64,000 nucleotides of DNA from NCBI GenBank assembly GCA_965204925.1, contig OZ242021.1, positions 2,542,001 through 2,606,000 on the forward strand, in the 5' to 3' direction. This DNA is from G963663315 sp965204925. GTDB lineage: Bacteria > Pseudomonadota > Gammaproteobacteria > Arenicellales > Poriferihabitantaceae. Numbering within the stretch: the first letter of the stretch is position 1; the number at the start of each line of letters is the position of its first letter. This document shows, piece by piece, positions 26,275-34,183 of this stretch. The position numbers and the translations under genes are program-made. The notes below the pieces were generated by a model. It had not been told where the DNA came from, searched no databases, and saw only the letters and a program-made list of their open reading frames with translations.

Positions 26275-26398
26275 GGAAGATGATTTTCACAAAATAAAAC
26301 TGATACTATACGCGCTCTTTCGTCTACCGGGCAACCCTGCTGTGCAAAGAGTTCTGCTGCCCGGTGCCGTGCAAAACCACCGGATTGCCACCTGGAAC

Positions 26399-27646
26399 AT
26401 GACGCAACCCGATACTGCGATGACTCCGTCGGAACGGCGTGCCATCACTTCCCTGGCGGGCATTTTTTCGTTACGGATGTTCGGGCTGTTCATGTTGTTA
26501 CCGGTTATATCCGTATATGCCGGCGACTTGTCGCACAGTACACCATTATTGATCGGGCTGGCGCTCGGCTCCTATGGCTTGACCCAGGCCCTGTTTCAGA
26601 TTCCGTTCGGGTTGCTGTCCGACCGGCTCAACCGCAAGCATGTGATCGCTTTCGGTCTCTTCGTATTTGCTCTTGGCAGTGTTGTTGCCGCATGGTCGGA
26701 TTCGATCCATGGCCTGATTATCGGCAGGAGTATTCAGGGGTGCGGCGCAATTTCGGCGGCTACGCTGGCCTTGACGGCGGACTTGACACGAGACAGCCAG
26801 CGCACCCGGGCCATGGCCGTAATCGGTATCTGCATTGGCCTTTCATTCATACTGGCGCTCGTTATCGCTCCCCCGCTGCAAAGTTGGATCGGAGTCCCCG
26901 GATTGTTCTGGTTAACAGCCGCTCTTTCCGTGCCCGCCATATTTGCCGTATTGCGGATCGTCCCCGACACAGGCTCCGCAACCCACCATAAACCTGTAGC
27001 GCCGGCCATCTCTCAACTCGGCAGGCTATTGGCGGACGCTCAATTGATGCAACTGAATCTGGGTATCTTTTTGTCCCATGCGGTCCTGAGCGCGCTTTTC
27101 CTGGTTCTGCCCGCATTACTAATCTCCCGCGGCAATTACCCGTTGGCGGACCATTGGAAAATCTACCTTCCGATATTACTGCTATCCGTGCTCGCAATGG
27201 CGCCATTTATTATAGCAGGTTCACGGGCGCCAATGATCCACCATGCTTACCGCGCGTCTGTCCTGCTTTTACTGGTTTCTTTCGTGATACTGGCGCTCAG
27301 TGAATCGCGCCCGATAATCTGGTTACTGGTTGGAACCGTGGTGTTTTTCAGCGCCTTCAACGCGCTTGAATCGCTGTTGCCTTCGATCGTTTCTCAAGTC
27401 GCGCCGGCTGACAGCAAGGGAACAGCGCTTGCCGTCTATAATACATTTCAGTTTTCCGGAGTTTTTTTCGGGGGAGTTGCAGGAGGCTGGGTGTATGGAC
27501 AATATAGCAGCTTGGGGGTATTTATTTTCAGCTGCGGGATCATTACAATCTGGCTACTGATCAGTTGTATTTTTTTCAGGTTCAGGCTGGCTGGCGAGAA
27601 AGTGGTTGAAACAGGCATTCAAGCGATAAGCGAAAAAACGGCCTGA
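26399..27646 (+). CDS. major facilitator superfamily permease (YajR-like)
   Basis: A 415-residue membrane protein with about 12 helices. The MFS motif A is visible between helices 2 and 3 as G-L-L-S-D-R-L-N-R-K-H, and the N-terminal helix reads I-F-S-L-R-M-F-G-L-F-M-L-L-P-V-I-S-V-Y, close to YajR-type permeases. The substrate is unknown. The reading frame is open upstream as far as 26135, but that part is antisense to uvrA; ATG 26399 fits the family start. It is divergent from uvrA and ends 137 bases before ssb, the same neighbourhood (uvrA-MFS-ssb) as in many gammaproteobacteria. Confidence 0.88.
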   Translation: MTQPDTAMTPSERRAITSLAGIFSLRMFGLFMLLPVISVYAGDLSHSTPLLIGLALGSYGLTQALFQIPFGLLSDRLNRKHVIAFGLFVFALGSVVAAWSDSIHGLIIGRSIQGCGAISAATLALTADLTRDSQRTRAMAVIGICIGLSFILALVIAPPLQSWIGVPGLFWLTAALSVPAIFAVLRIVPDTGSATHHKPVAPAISQLGRLLADAQLMQLNLGIFLSHAVLSALFLVLPALLISRGNYPLADHWKIYLPILLLSVLAMAPFIIAGSRAPMIHHAYRASVLLLLVSFVILALSESRPIIWLLVGTVVFFSAFNALESLLPSIVSQVAPADSKGTALAVYNTFQFSGVFFGGVAGGWVYGQYSSLGVFIFSCGIITIWLLISCIFFRFRLAGEKVVETGIQAISEKTA

Positions 27647-27783
27647 TTGCCGGAACAGGAGCCATGAATGGAATCAGGGAAGTCAGTACCGGAACCGGCG
27701 CAGCGATTGTTCGACTCGCAACAGACGAGTCGCTTATAACAGCGCCGACGCTCAAAAACCAATCAATGTTCAAGGAAATCAAT

Positions 27784-28248
27784 ATGTCGAGAGGTATCAA
27801 CAAAGTTATACTGGTCGGAAATCTGGGGCGAGACCCCGAAATCCGCTACACTCCGGATGGCTCGGCAATAGCCAACGTCACTATTGCAACCAGTGCCTCA
27901 TGGAAAGACAGGCAGACCGGGGAACAGCAGGAAAAGACAGAATGGCACCGGGTGGTTTTTTTCAGCCGTCTTGCAGAGATTGTCGGCGAGTATTTAAGGA
28001 AAGGCTCGCAGGTTTATATCGAGGGACGATTGCAAACCCGTAAATGGCAGGATCAAAGCGGGCAGGACCGCTATATCACGGAGGTCGTGGCCAATGAGAT
28101 GCAGATGCTCGGTAGTCGCGCCCGGGATCTGGAAGCGTCTCCGTCAAATGACTATCAGCAACCCCGACAGACCGAAAAACCGGCTACGGCGCCCGACACG
28201 GCGCCCTCAGCGGATGCAAATGATTTTGATGACGACATTCCGTTTTGA
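27784..28248 (+). CDS. ssb: single-stranded DNA-binding protein
   Basis: A 154-residue SSB. The OB fold starts G-I-N-K-V-I-L-V-G-N-L-G-R-D-P-E and includes the W-x-x-V-x-F ssDNA-contact region. A flexible Gln/Pro/Ala tail ends in D-D-D-I-P-F, the acidic tip that recruits repair proteins. ATG 27784 is chosen over an upstream in-frame codon at 27664 because the family starts at this point and AAGGAA precedes it. Confidence 0.97.
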   Translation: MSRGINKVILVGNLGRDPEIRYTPDGSAIANVTIATSASWKDRQTGEQQEKTEWHRVVFFSRLAEIVGEYLRKGSQVYIEGRLQTRKWQDQSGQDRYITEVVANEMQMLGSRARDLEASPSNDYQQPRQTEKPATAPDTAPSADANDFDDDIPF

Positions 28249-28278
28249 CCGGAGCCACTTGCGCTGTAGCGCAGGGCA

Positions 28279-28917
28279 ATGAAAGACCTGGGGCGGCTTA
28301 AACGGCAATACTCGGATGCAGGGCTCGACCGGGACAGCGCTGACCCGGACCCGATCGTTCAATTTGCGTCATGGTTCGCGCAGGCGGTCGATTCGGGTAT
28401 TGCCGAGCCGAACGGGTTTTCCCTGTGCACCGTATCCGCCACAGGCAGACCGACCCAGCGCACAGTCCTGATGAAATCATATGATGATTGCGGATTTGTT
28501 TTCTATACGAATTACGGCAGCAGAAAGGGACGCCACATCATGGCAAACAATCGGGTTTCGATGTTGTTCCCGTGGTATGAATTGCATCGCCAGATCAATA
28601 TTGAGGGAGAAGTGTCAAGAATTGATGAAGCCCGTTCCGGCGCCTACTTCCATTCGCGTCCCCGCGCCAGCCAGCTGGGTGCCTGGGCTTCACGTCAAAG
28701 CGAAATCGTTGCTTCGCGCTCGCTGCTGGAGGAACAATTTCGGAATATGGAAAGGAAATTTCAGGATCGGCCGATTCCATTGCCTCCGTTTTGGGGAGGC
28801 TACCGCATCAAACCGGATCGATTCGAGTTCTGGCAGGGCAGAAACCACCGTTTGCATGATCGCATACTTTATCGCAGGCATCAGGAACAGTGGAAAATAA
28901 CACGCCTGTCGCCGTAA
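28279..28917 (+). CDS. pdxH: pyridoxine/pyridoxamine 5'-phosphate oxidase
   Basis: FMN enzyme completing pyridoxal phosphate synthesis; 212 residues. FMN/substrate motifs are visible: R-T-V-L-M-K-S-Y near residue 60, F-Y-T-N-Y-G-S-R-K-G, F-P-W-Y-E-L-H-R-Q-I, S-R-P-R-A-S-Q-L-G-A-W-A-S-x-Q-S and C-terminal W-Q-G-R-N-H-R-L-H-D-R. Thirty bases after ssb; converges on parE. Confidence 0.96.
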   Translation: MKDLGRLKRQYSDAGLDRDSADPDPIVQFASWFAQAVDSGIAEPNGFSLCTVSATGRPTQRTVLMKSYDDCGFVFYTNYGSRKGRHIMANNRVSMLFPWYELHRQINIEGEVSRIDEARSGAYFHSRPRASQLGAWASRQSEIVASRSLLEEQFRNMERKFQDRPIPLPPFWGGYRIKPDRFEFWQGRNHRLHDRILYRRHQEQWKITRLSP

Positions 28918-28993
28918 TACATGCTGCAACGGCTCGCATTATCGTAGGGGAGCGTCCCTATTGTTGCGTCCACCGCCGGGTTTGATAGCGGGC

Positions 28994-30889
28994 TTATATC
29001 AGTTCCGCCTGATCCCCCTTGTCGCTGAGCCATGATTTGCGGTCAGACGCCCGCTTTTTGGCTAACAGCATATCCAGTAATGAATACGTCCCGTCCCCGT
29101 CGGAGACTTCGAGTTGCTGCAGGCTTCGGGTCGCCGGGGCCATCGTGGTTTCCCGAAGCTGCAACGGATTCATTTCACCCAGCCCCTTGAATCTCTGGAT
29201 ATTGACCTTGCCTCTGATTTTCTCCGATTTTATATGTTTCAATATGTTGTCCTTATGTTCTTCATGCAGAGCGTAGAAGACCTTTTTGGCAGCGTCAATT
29301 CGATAGAGCGGCGGCATCGCTACACAGACCCGGCCCTCGACCACCAGCGCCGCAAAGTGGCGCAGAAACAGGGCGCACAGCAACGTTGCAATGTGCGCCC
29401 CATCAAAGTCGGCATCCGCGAGAATGCAAACCCGACCGTAGCGCAATCCGGACAAGTCATCAGAGCCCGGGTCCACGCCCAGCGCCACCGCAATGTCATG
29501 AACTTCCCGGGATGCCAGTACCTCGGTGGAATCTACTTCCCAAGTGTTCAGAATTTTTCCTCTGAGCGGCATTACCGCCTGGAAATCACGCTGTCTGGCT
29601 TGCTTGGCCGACCCTCCCGCAGAGTCTCCCTCGACGAGGAACAACTCGGTCTTTCCAGGGTCATCGCTGATACAGTCGGCCAGTTTGCCGGGCAGGGCCG
29701 GACCACTGCCCGGTTTTTTGCGTTGCACACGTTTGCCCGCCTGTAAATTGCGCTGAGCGTTTTCGATAGCAATGCGGGCAATGTTTTGTGCCTCGGTGAT
29801 ATTGTGGTTGAGCCAAAATCCGAACGCATCCCTGACCGCTCCGTGAACCATTGCAGTCGTCTCCCGGGATGAAAGACGCTCCTTGGTCTGGCCGCTGAAC
29901 CGCGGTTCCCGGATGCGTACGGAAAGAACCCAGGCGCAATTACAGGCAACGTCTTCCGTGGAAATGCGGATACCGCGGGGCAGCATATCCCGGAACTCGC
30001 AAAACTCCCTGATTGCCTCGGTTAGGCCGCTGCGAAAACCGCTTGCATGGGTGCCTCCTCTCGGGGTAGGCACCAGATTGACATAACTTTCCGTGACAGC
30101 CGCGGCGCCATTCGCAACCCATGCCACAATCCAATCCAGTTCTCCCGATTCGCCGCGGAATTTGCCGGCATAAGGCGAGGATGGAACCAGCTCGGCGTCT
30201 GCCAGAGCTGCGCCAAAATATTCGGGAAGACCATGATCGTAATACCAGGACTCGTTGTTTCCCGGAGTCTTTTCGTCAAAAAAACGCACCCGCAACCCCG
30301 AACATAAAACCGCTTTCGCTTTCAGAAGCCCTTTCAGTCCGGCAATATGGAATTCAGGAGAATCGAAGTAGTCGGGGTGCGGGTGAAAACGGATTTTCGT
30401 TCCCGTGTCTTTCCTGTCGGATTTGCCCGTAACCTTCAGCTCGGTTTGTTTTTCTCCATGGGCAAAGCGGATATGATACTGTTTACCGTTGCGCCGAATC
30501 CGGACATCCATTTTTTCCGACAGGGCATTGACAACCGCGACCCCGACCCCATGCAACCCGCCTGAATACTGGTAATGTTCTCCCGAGAATTTTCCGCCCG
30601 TATGCAAGCGGGAAAGAATCAACTCGACACCGCTGACCCCTTCTTCTTCATGGATATCGACCGGCATACCCCGTCCATTGTCGGATACGGTAAGGGACCC
30701 GTCCTCATGCAAATGGACCTCGATCAAGTCCGCATATCCGGCGATCGCCTCGTCCACACTGTTGTCGATGACCTCATGAGCGAGATGGTTGGGGCGGTCG
30801 GTTTCGGTATACATGCCCGGCCGTTTGCGGACGGGTTCAAGCCCGGTCAGAATTTCAATGGCAGATGCGTTGTAACGGTTACCCATAAA
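28994..30889 (-). CDS. parE: DNA topoisomerase IV subunit B
   Basis: ATPase subunit of the decatenating topoisomerase; partner ParC is not in the window. GHKL ATP-site motifs E-V-I-D-N-S-V-D-E-A and G-G-L-H-G-V-G-V-A-V-V-N are near residues 40-115. The TOPRIM region has L-F-L-V-E-G-D-S-A-G-G-S-A and L-R-G-K-I-L-N, followed by a D-x-D motif (L-A-D-A-D-F-D-G-A-H). The length (631) and the short C-terminal domain fit ParE rather than GyrB. ATG 30889 is preferred to TTG 30904 because the family begins close to Y-N-A-S-A-I-E. Confidence 0.96.
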   Translation of the reverse strand, partial: FMGNRYNASAIEILTGLEPVRKRPGMYTETDRPNHLAHEVIDNSVDEAIAGYADLIEVHLHEDGSLTVSDNGRGMPVDIHEEEGVSGVELILSRLHTGGKFSGEHYQYSGGLHGVGVAVVNALSEKMDVRIRRNGKQYHIRFAHGEKQTELKVTGKSDRKDTGTKIRFHPHPDYFDSPEFHIAGLKGLLKAKAVLCSGLRVRFFDEKTPGNNESWYYDHGLPEYFGAALADAELVPSSPYAGKFRGESGELDWIVAWVANGAAAVTESYVNLVPTPRGGTHASGFRSGLTEAIREFCEFRDMLPRGIRISTEDVACNCAWVLSVRIREPRFSGQTKERLSSRETTAMVHGAVRDAFGFWLNHNITEAQNIARIAIENAQRNLQAGKRVQRKKPGSGPALPGKLADCISDDPGKTELFLVEGDSAGGSAKQARQRDFQAVMPLRGKILNTWEVDSTEVLASREVHDIAVALGVDPGSDDLSGLRYGRVCILADADFDGAHIATLLCALFLRHFAALVVEGRVCVAMPPLYRIDAAKKVFYALHEEHKDNILKHIKSEKIRGKVNIQRFKGLGEMNPLQLRETTMAPATRSLQQLEVSDGDGTYSLLDMLLAKKRASDRKSWLSDKGDQAELI

Positions 30890-31055
30890 ATTCGCAGCAG
30901 ACAAAACGGAACCAGAGGCAAATCCGGTTTCGGTGAACAGGAACAGCAGAAACCCGTTCCGGCAAAGTATTCACCGGATTTTTGGGAATTTGCCCCTGTC
31001 AACAATCCGGCTTTGTTAATATACTTGCAGTATCAAACCTGATTATACGTATTTT

Positions 31056-31337
31056 ATGACAGCTCCGAAGAAAAAACCGATAGCCGATTTTGAAAAATCC
31101 CTGACCGAACTGGAAAAAATTGTAAGACGTATGGAGCAGGGAGAGCAATCGCTGGAAGATACGCTCAAGGACTTCGAACGTGGAATGATTTTGTCCGGGC
31201 TGTGCCGGAAAGGGCTGGACGAGGCCCAGCAAAAGGTGGAGATTCTGGTCAAAAAACATGGCGGCTACCGCCTGGAGACCTTTCCTGATGACTTGACCGG
31301 GACCAGGGATAATCAGTCGCGTGACGACAGTGACTAA
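31056..31337 (+). CDS. xseB: exodeoxyribonuclease VII small subunit
   Basis: A 93-residue helical protein with F-E-K-S-L-T-E-L-E-K-I-V-R-R-M-E and S-L-E-D-T-L-K-D-F-E-R-G, the XseB signature. It coats the large subunit XseA to form exonuclease VII; xseA is elsewhere. First gene of the usual xseB-ispA-dxs unit, divergent from parE. Confidence 0.95.
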   Translation: MTAPKKKPIADFEKSLTELEKIVRRMEQGEQSLEDTLKDFERGMILSGLCRKGLDEAQQKVEILVKKHGGYRLETFPDDLTGTRDNQSRDDSD

Positions 31338-31340
31338 TGG

Positions 31341-32234
31341 GTGAGCGTGTTTCAATCCACTTGCAATCGCTACAGTAAACGGACTGAGCGCGCTCTTGAA
31401 GCCCGACTGATTGCAGGCTCGGTGGTCCCCGAAAGACTGCATCAGGCAATGGCCTACTGCTGTCTTGGCGGCGGCAAGCGTCTGCGCGCCATGCTGGTCT
31501 ATGCGTGCGGACAGGTCGCCGGGGCAACAATGGAACAGTTGGACACCCCGGCCTGTGCTGTGGAAATGATCCATGCCTATTCCCTGATCCACGATGATTT
31601 GCCGGCAATGGACGACGATGATCTTCGACGGGGCAGGGCAACCTGCCATATCGCATTTGACGAGGCCCTGGCAATTCTGGCGGGAGACGCCTTGCAGAGC
31701 CGGGCTTTTGAAATTCTCGCCTCCCGCAAGTGGAACAATATAGCCAGCGAAAACAAGATAGCGATGATCGAACAACTTGCCAAAGGCTGCGGGTCTCTCG
31801 GCATGGCAGGCGGGCAGTCCCTGGATATGGAAGCTACGGGGCAGTCCGTTGACTACACCGACCTCGTGCGAATTCATAGCCTCAAAACCGGCAGCCTCAT
31901 TGAATCATCGGCTATAGTCGGTTGCCTGGCCGCAGAAAACGCCAGCGACGAACTGTTGGCCGGAATACGCACCTACGGCTCCTGTATCGGCCTTGCCTTC
32001 CAGATACTGGATGATATACTGGATGTCACTGAAAATAGTCAGGTTTTGGGCAAAGTCAGCGGCGCAGACCGGACTATGAACAAATCAACCTGTGTGTCGA
32101 TACTGGGGCTGGGCGCCGCCAGAACGGAAGCCGAGAAGTTAGCCGAGAAGGCTGTTCGGGCAATTCAGGGGCCGGGGGTCGGGCGGGCTTTCCTTGCGCA
32201 ACTTGCGGATTTTGTTGTAACAAGGAGTCACTGA
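31341..32234 (+). CDS. ispA: geranyl/farnesyl diphosphate synthase
   Basis: Head-to-tail prenyl transferase, 297 residues. The two Asp-rich motifs are seen: D-D-L-P-A-M-D-D-D-D near residue 88 and D-D-I-L-D near residue 225, along with G-G-K-R-L-R near 40. It probably supplies farnesyl diphosphate for undecaprenol and quinone synthesis. GTG start three bases after the xseB stop; the stop overlaps the dxs ATG by one base. Confidence 0.95.
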   Translation: MSVFQSTCNRYSKRTERALEARLIAGSVVPERLHQAMAYCCLGGGKRLRAMLVYACGQVAGATMEQLDTPACAVEMIHAYSLIHDDLPAMDDDDLRRGRATCHIAFDEALAILAGDALQSRAFEILASRKWNNIASENKIAMIEQLAKGCGSLGMAGGQSLDMEATGQSVDYTDLVRIHSLKTGSLIESSAIVGCLAAENASDELLAGIRTYGSCIGLAFQILDDILDVTENSQVLGKVSGADRTMNKSTCVSILGLGAARTEAEKLAEKAVRAIQGPGVGRAFLAQLADFVVTRSH

Positions 32235-34123
32235 TGTCGGAATTCGCTGCCCGTTACCCTTTGCTGTTCGGCATTGACGACCCTGCGCGGTTACGCGAGC
32301 TGAGCAGGCAACAGCTCGGCCAGCTTGCCGGCGAACTGCGAAATTATCTGATTGAAATCTTGTCCCGAACAGGCGGACATTTTGCGGCCGGGCTGGGGAC
32401 GGTCGAGCTGACCATTGCGCTGCATTATGTTTTCAATACTCCGGTTGACCGTCTGGTGTGGGATATCGGCCATCAGGCGTACCCGCACAAGATTCTGACC
32501 GGGCGCCGTAACAAATTCAGCACTATTCGTAAATACAAAGGGTTATCTGGGTTTCTTAAACGCGATGAGAGCGAATACGATACGTTTGGCGCGGGACACG
32601 CCAGTACTTCAATAAGCGCTGCTCTCGGCATGGCGGTCGCGTCAAAACTGATGGAAGCGGAACACGAAGTAGTCGCGGTGATTGGAGACGGGGGCCTGAC
32701 TGGCGGGATGGCGTTCGAGGCTCTGAACAACGCAGGCAGCCTTGATGTCGATCTGCTGGTGGTTCTGAACGACAATGAGATGTCGATTTCTCCGAATGTA
32801 GGCGCGATCTCCAGTTATCTGGCCAGACTCATGTCAGGACGCGCCTATTCGACGATCAGGGAAGGAAGGACCGTACTGACCACCTTACCTCCCCGCGTCA
32901 AGAAATATGCGCGGCGTCTGGAGGCGCACATGAAAGGTATGGTAATGCCAAGCACACTCTTCGAGGAACTCGGTTTCTATTACATCGGGCCGATTGATGG
33001 ACACAATGTCGATACCCTGGTCACCACATTGCAAAACCTGAAAAAAATGAAAGGCCCCAGACTCCTCCATGTGGTTACCCAGAAAGGTCACGGCTTTGAA
33101 CCCGCTGAAGGGGCGCCGACCGCCTATCACGGAGTTTCTCCATTCGATCGGGATACCGGAAAATTCGAAATCGGAAAAAAAACAAGGACCTATACCCATG
33201 TATTCAGTGACTGGATCTGCGATATGGCATGCAGGGATCAATCCCTGGTCGGTATCACTCCTGCAATGCGGGAGGGATCGGGCCTTGTTCGCTTTTCCGA
33301 TGAGTTTCCTGCCCGCTATTTCGATGTCGGGATTGCCGAACAGCACTCCCTGACTTTCGCTGCCGGTCTGGCCTGTGAAGGACTCAAGCCGGTAGTCGCA
33401 ATTTATTCGACATTCCTGCAACGCGCTTATGACCAGTTTATCCACGACATCTCGATCCAGAACCTGGATGTGTTGTTCGCCATAGATCGGGCAGGACTGG
33501 TCGGCGCTGACGGGGCTACCCATTCCGGGGTCTATGACTATTCCTATCTGAGATGTATCCCCAAAATGGTAATCATGGCGCCGGCCGATGAAGCAGAATG
33601 CCGCAACATGCTATATACCGGGTACATCCACACCGGCCCGGCATCCGTGCGCTATCCCAGGGGGGGCGGACCGGGCGCTATCGAGCAGAGCGAAATGGCC
33701 TCATTGCCGCTTGGCAAGGCCGAAATCCGCAGAAAAGCCGACACTGGCCGGGTCGCGATCCTGGCGTTCGGAAGCATGGTTTATCCGGCAGTCGAAGTGG
33801 GCCATGAACTGGATTGCACCGTAGTCAATATGCGGTTTGTGAAACCACTGGATGAAGAACTGGTGCTGGCCCTTTCTGCAAGTCACACCTTACTGGTCAC
33901 AGTCGAGGAAAATGTCCTCATGGGAGGAGCCGGTTCGGCAGTCAACGAATGTCTGGCCAGACATGGCAAACAGGCGACGATACTCAATCTGGGTGTTCCG
34001 GACCGGCACATTGAACACGGCACCCAACAGCAACAACTGCATGAAACCGGATTGTCAGTCGAGGGCATCAAAAACCGGATTACGAGCAATTCTCATTTTG
34101 TGCCCGCAACCGATTCATTTTAG
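32234..34123 (+). CDS. dxs: 1-deoxy-D-xylulose-5-phosphate synthase
   Basis: Thiamine-diphosphate enzyme opening the MEP isoprenoid pathway; 629 residues. Seen are D-I-G-H-Q-A-Y near residue 78, the ThDP motif G-D-G-G-L-T-G-G-M with N-D-N-E-M-S-I-S, and the transketolase pyrimidine-site region D-V-G-I-A-E-Q-H. Co-transcribed with ispA through a TGATG junction. Confidence 0.97.
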   Translation: MSEFAARYPLLFGIDDPARLRELSRQQLGQLAGELRNYLIEILSRTGGHFAAGLGTVELTIALHYVFNTPVDRLVWDIGHQAYPHKILTGRRNKFSTIRKYKGLSGFLKRDESEYDTFGAGHASTSISAALGMAVASKLMEAEHEVVAVIGDGGLTGGMAFEALNNAGSLDVDLLVVLNDNEMSISPNVGAISSYLARLMSGRAYSTIREGRTVLTTLPPRVKKYARRLEAHMKGMVMPSTLFEELGFYYIGPIDGHNVDTLVTTLQNLKKMKGPRLLHVVTQKGHGFEPAEGAPTAYHGVSPFDRDTGKFEIGKKTRTYTHVFSDWICDMACRDQSLVGITPAMREGSGLVRFSDEFPARYFDVGIAEQHSLTFAAGLACEGLKPVVAIYSTFLQRAYDQFIHDISIQNLDVLFAIDRAGLVGADGATHSGVYDYSYLRCIPKMVIMAPADEAECRNMLYTGYIHTGPASVRYPRGGGPGAIEQSEMASLPLGKAEIRRKADTGRVAILAFGSMVYPAVEVGHELDCTVVNMRFVKPLDEELVLALSASHTLLVTVEENVLMGGAGSAVNECLARHGKQATILNLGVPDRHIEHGTQQQQLHETGLSVEGIKNRITSNSHFVPATDSF

Positions 34124-34183
34124 CGCCCCCGCGTCATTTCGTTTCACCACTGACCTGCTGACGCTGTCTGCGTGGCATAATCC

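Noticed and set aside
26135..26398. N-terminal extension of the MFS permease
   Set aside because: These 88 codons are antisense to the uvrA start and encode no membrane segment; family members start near 26399.
28925..28965. Possible terminator between pdxH and parE (TAGGG...CCCTA)
   Set aside because: Only a five-base stem and no T-run on either strand.
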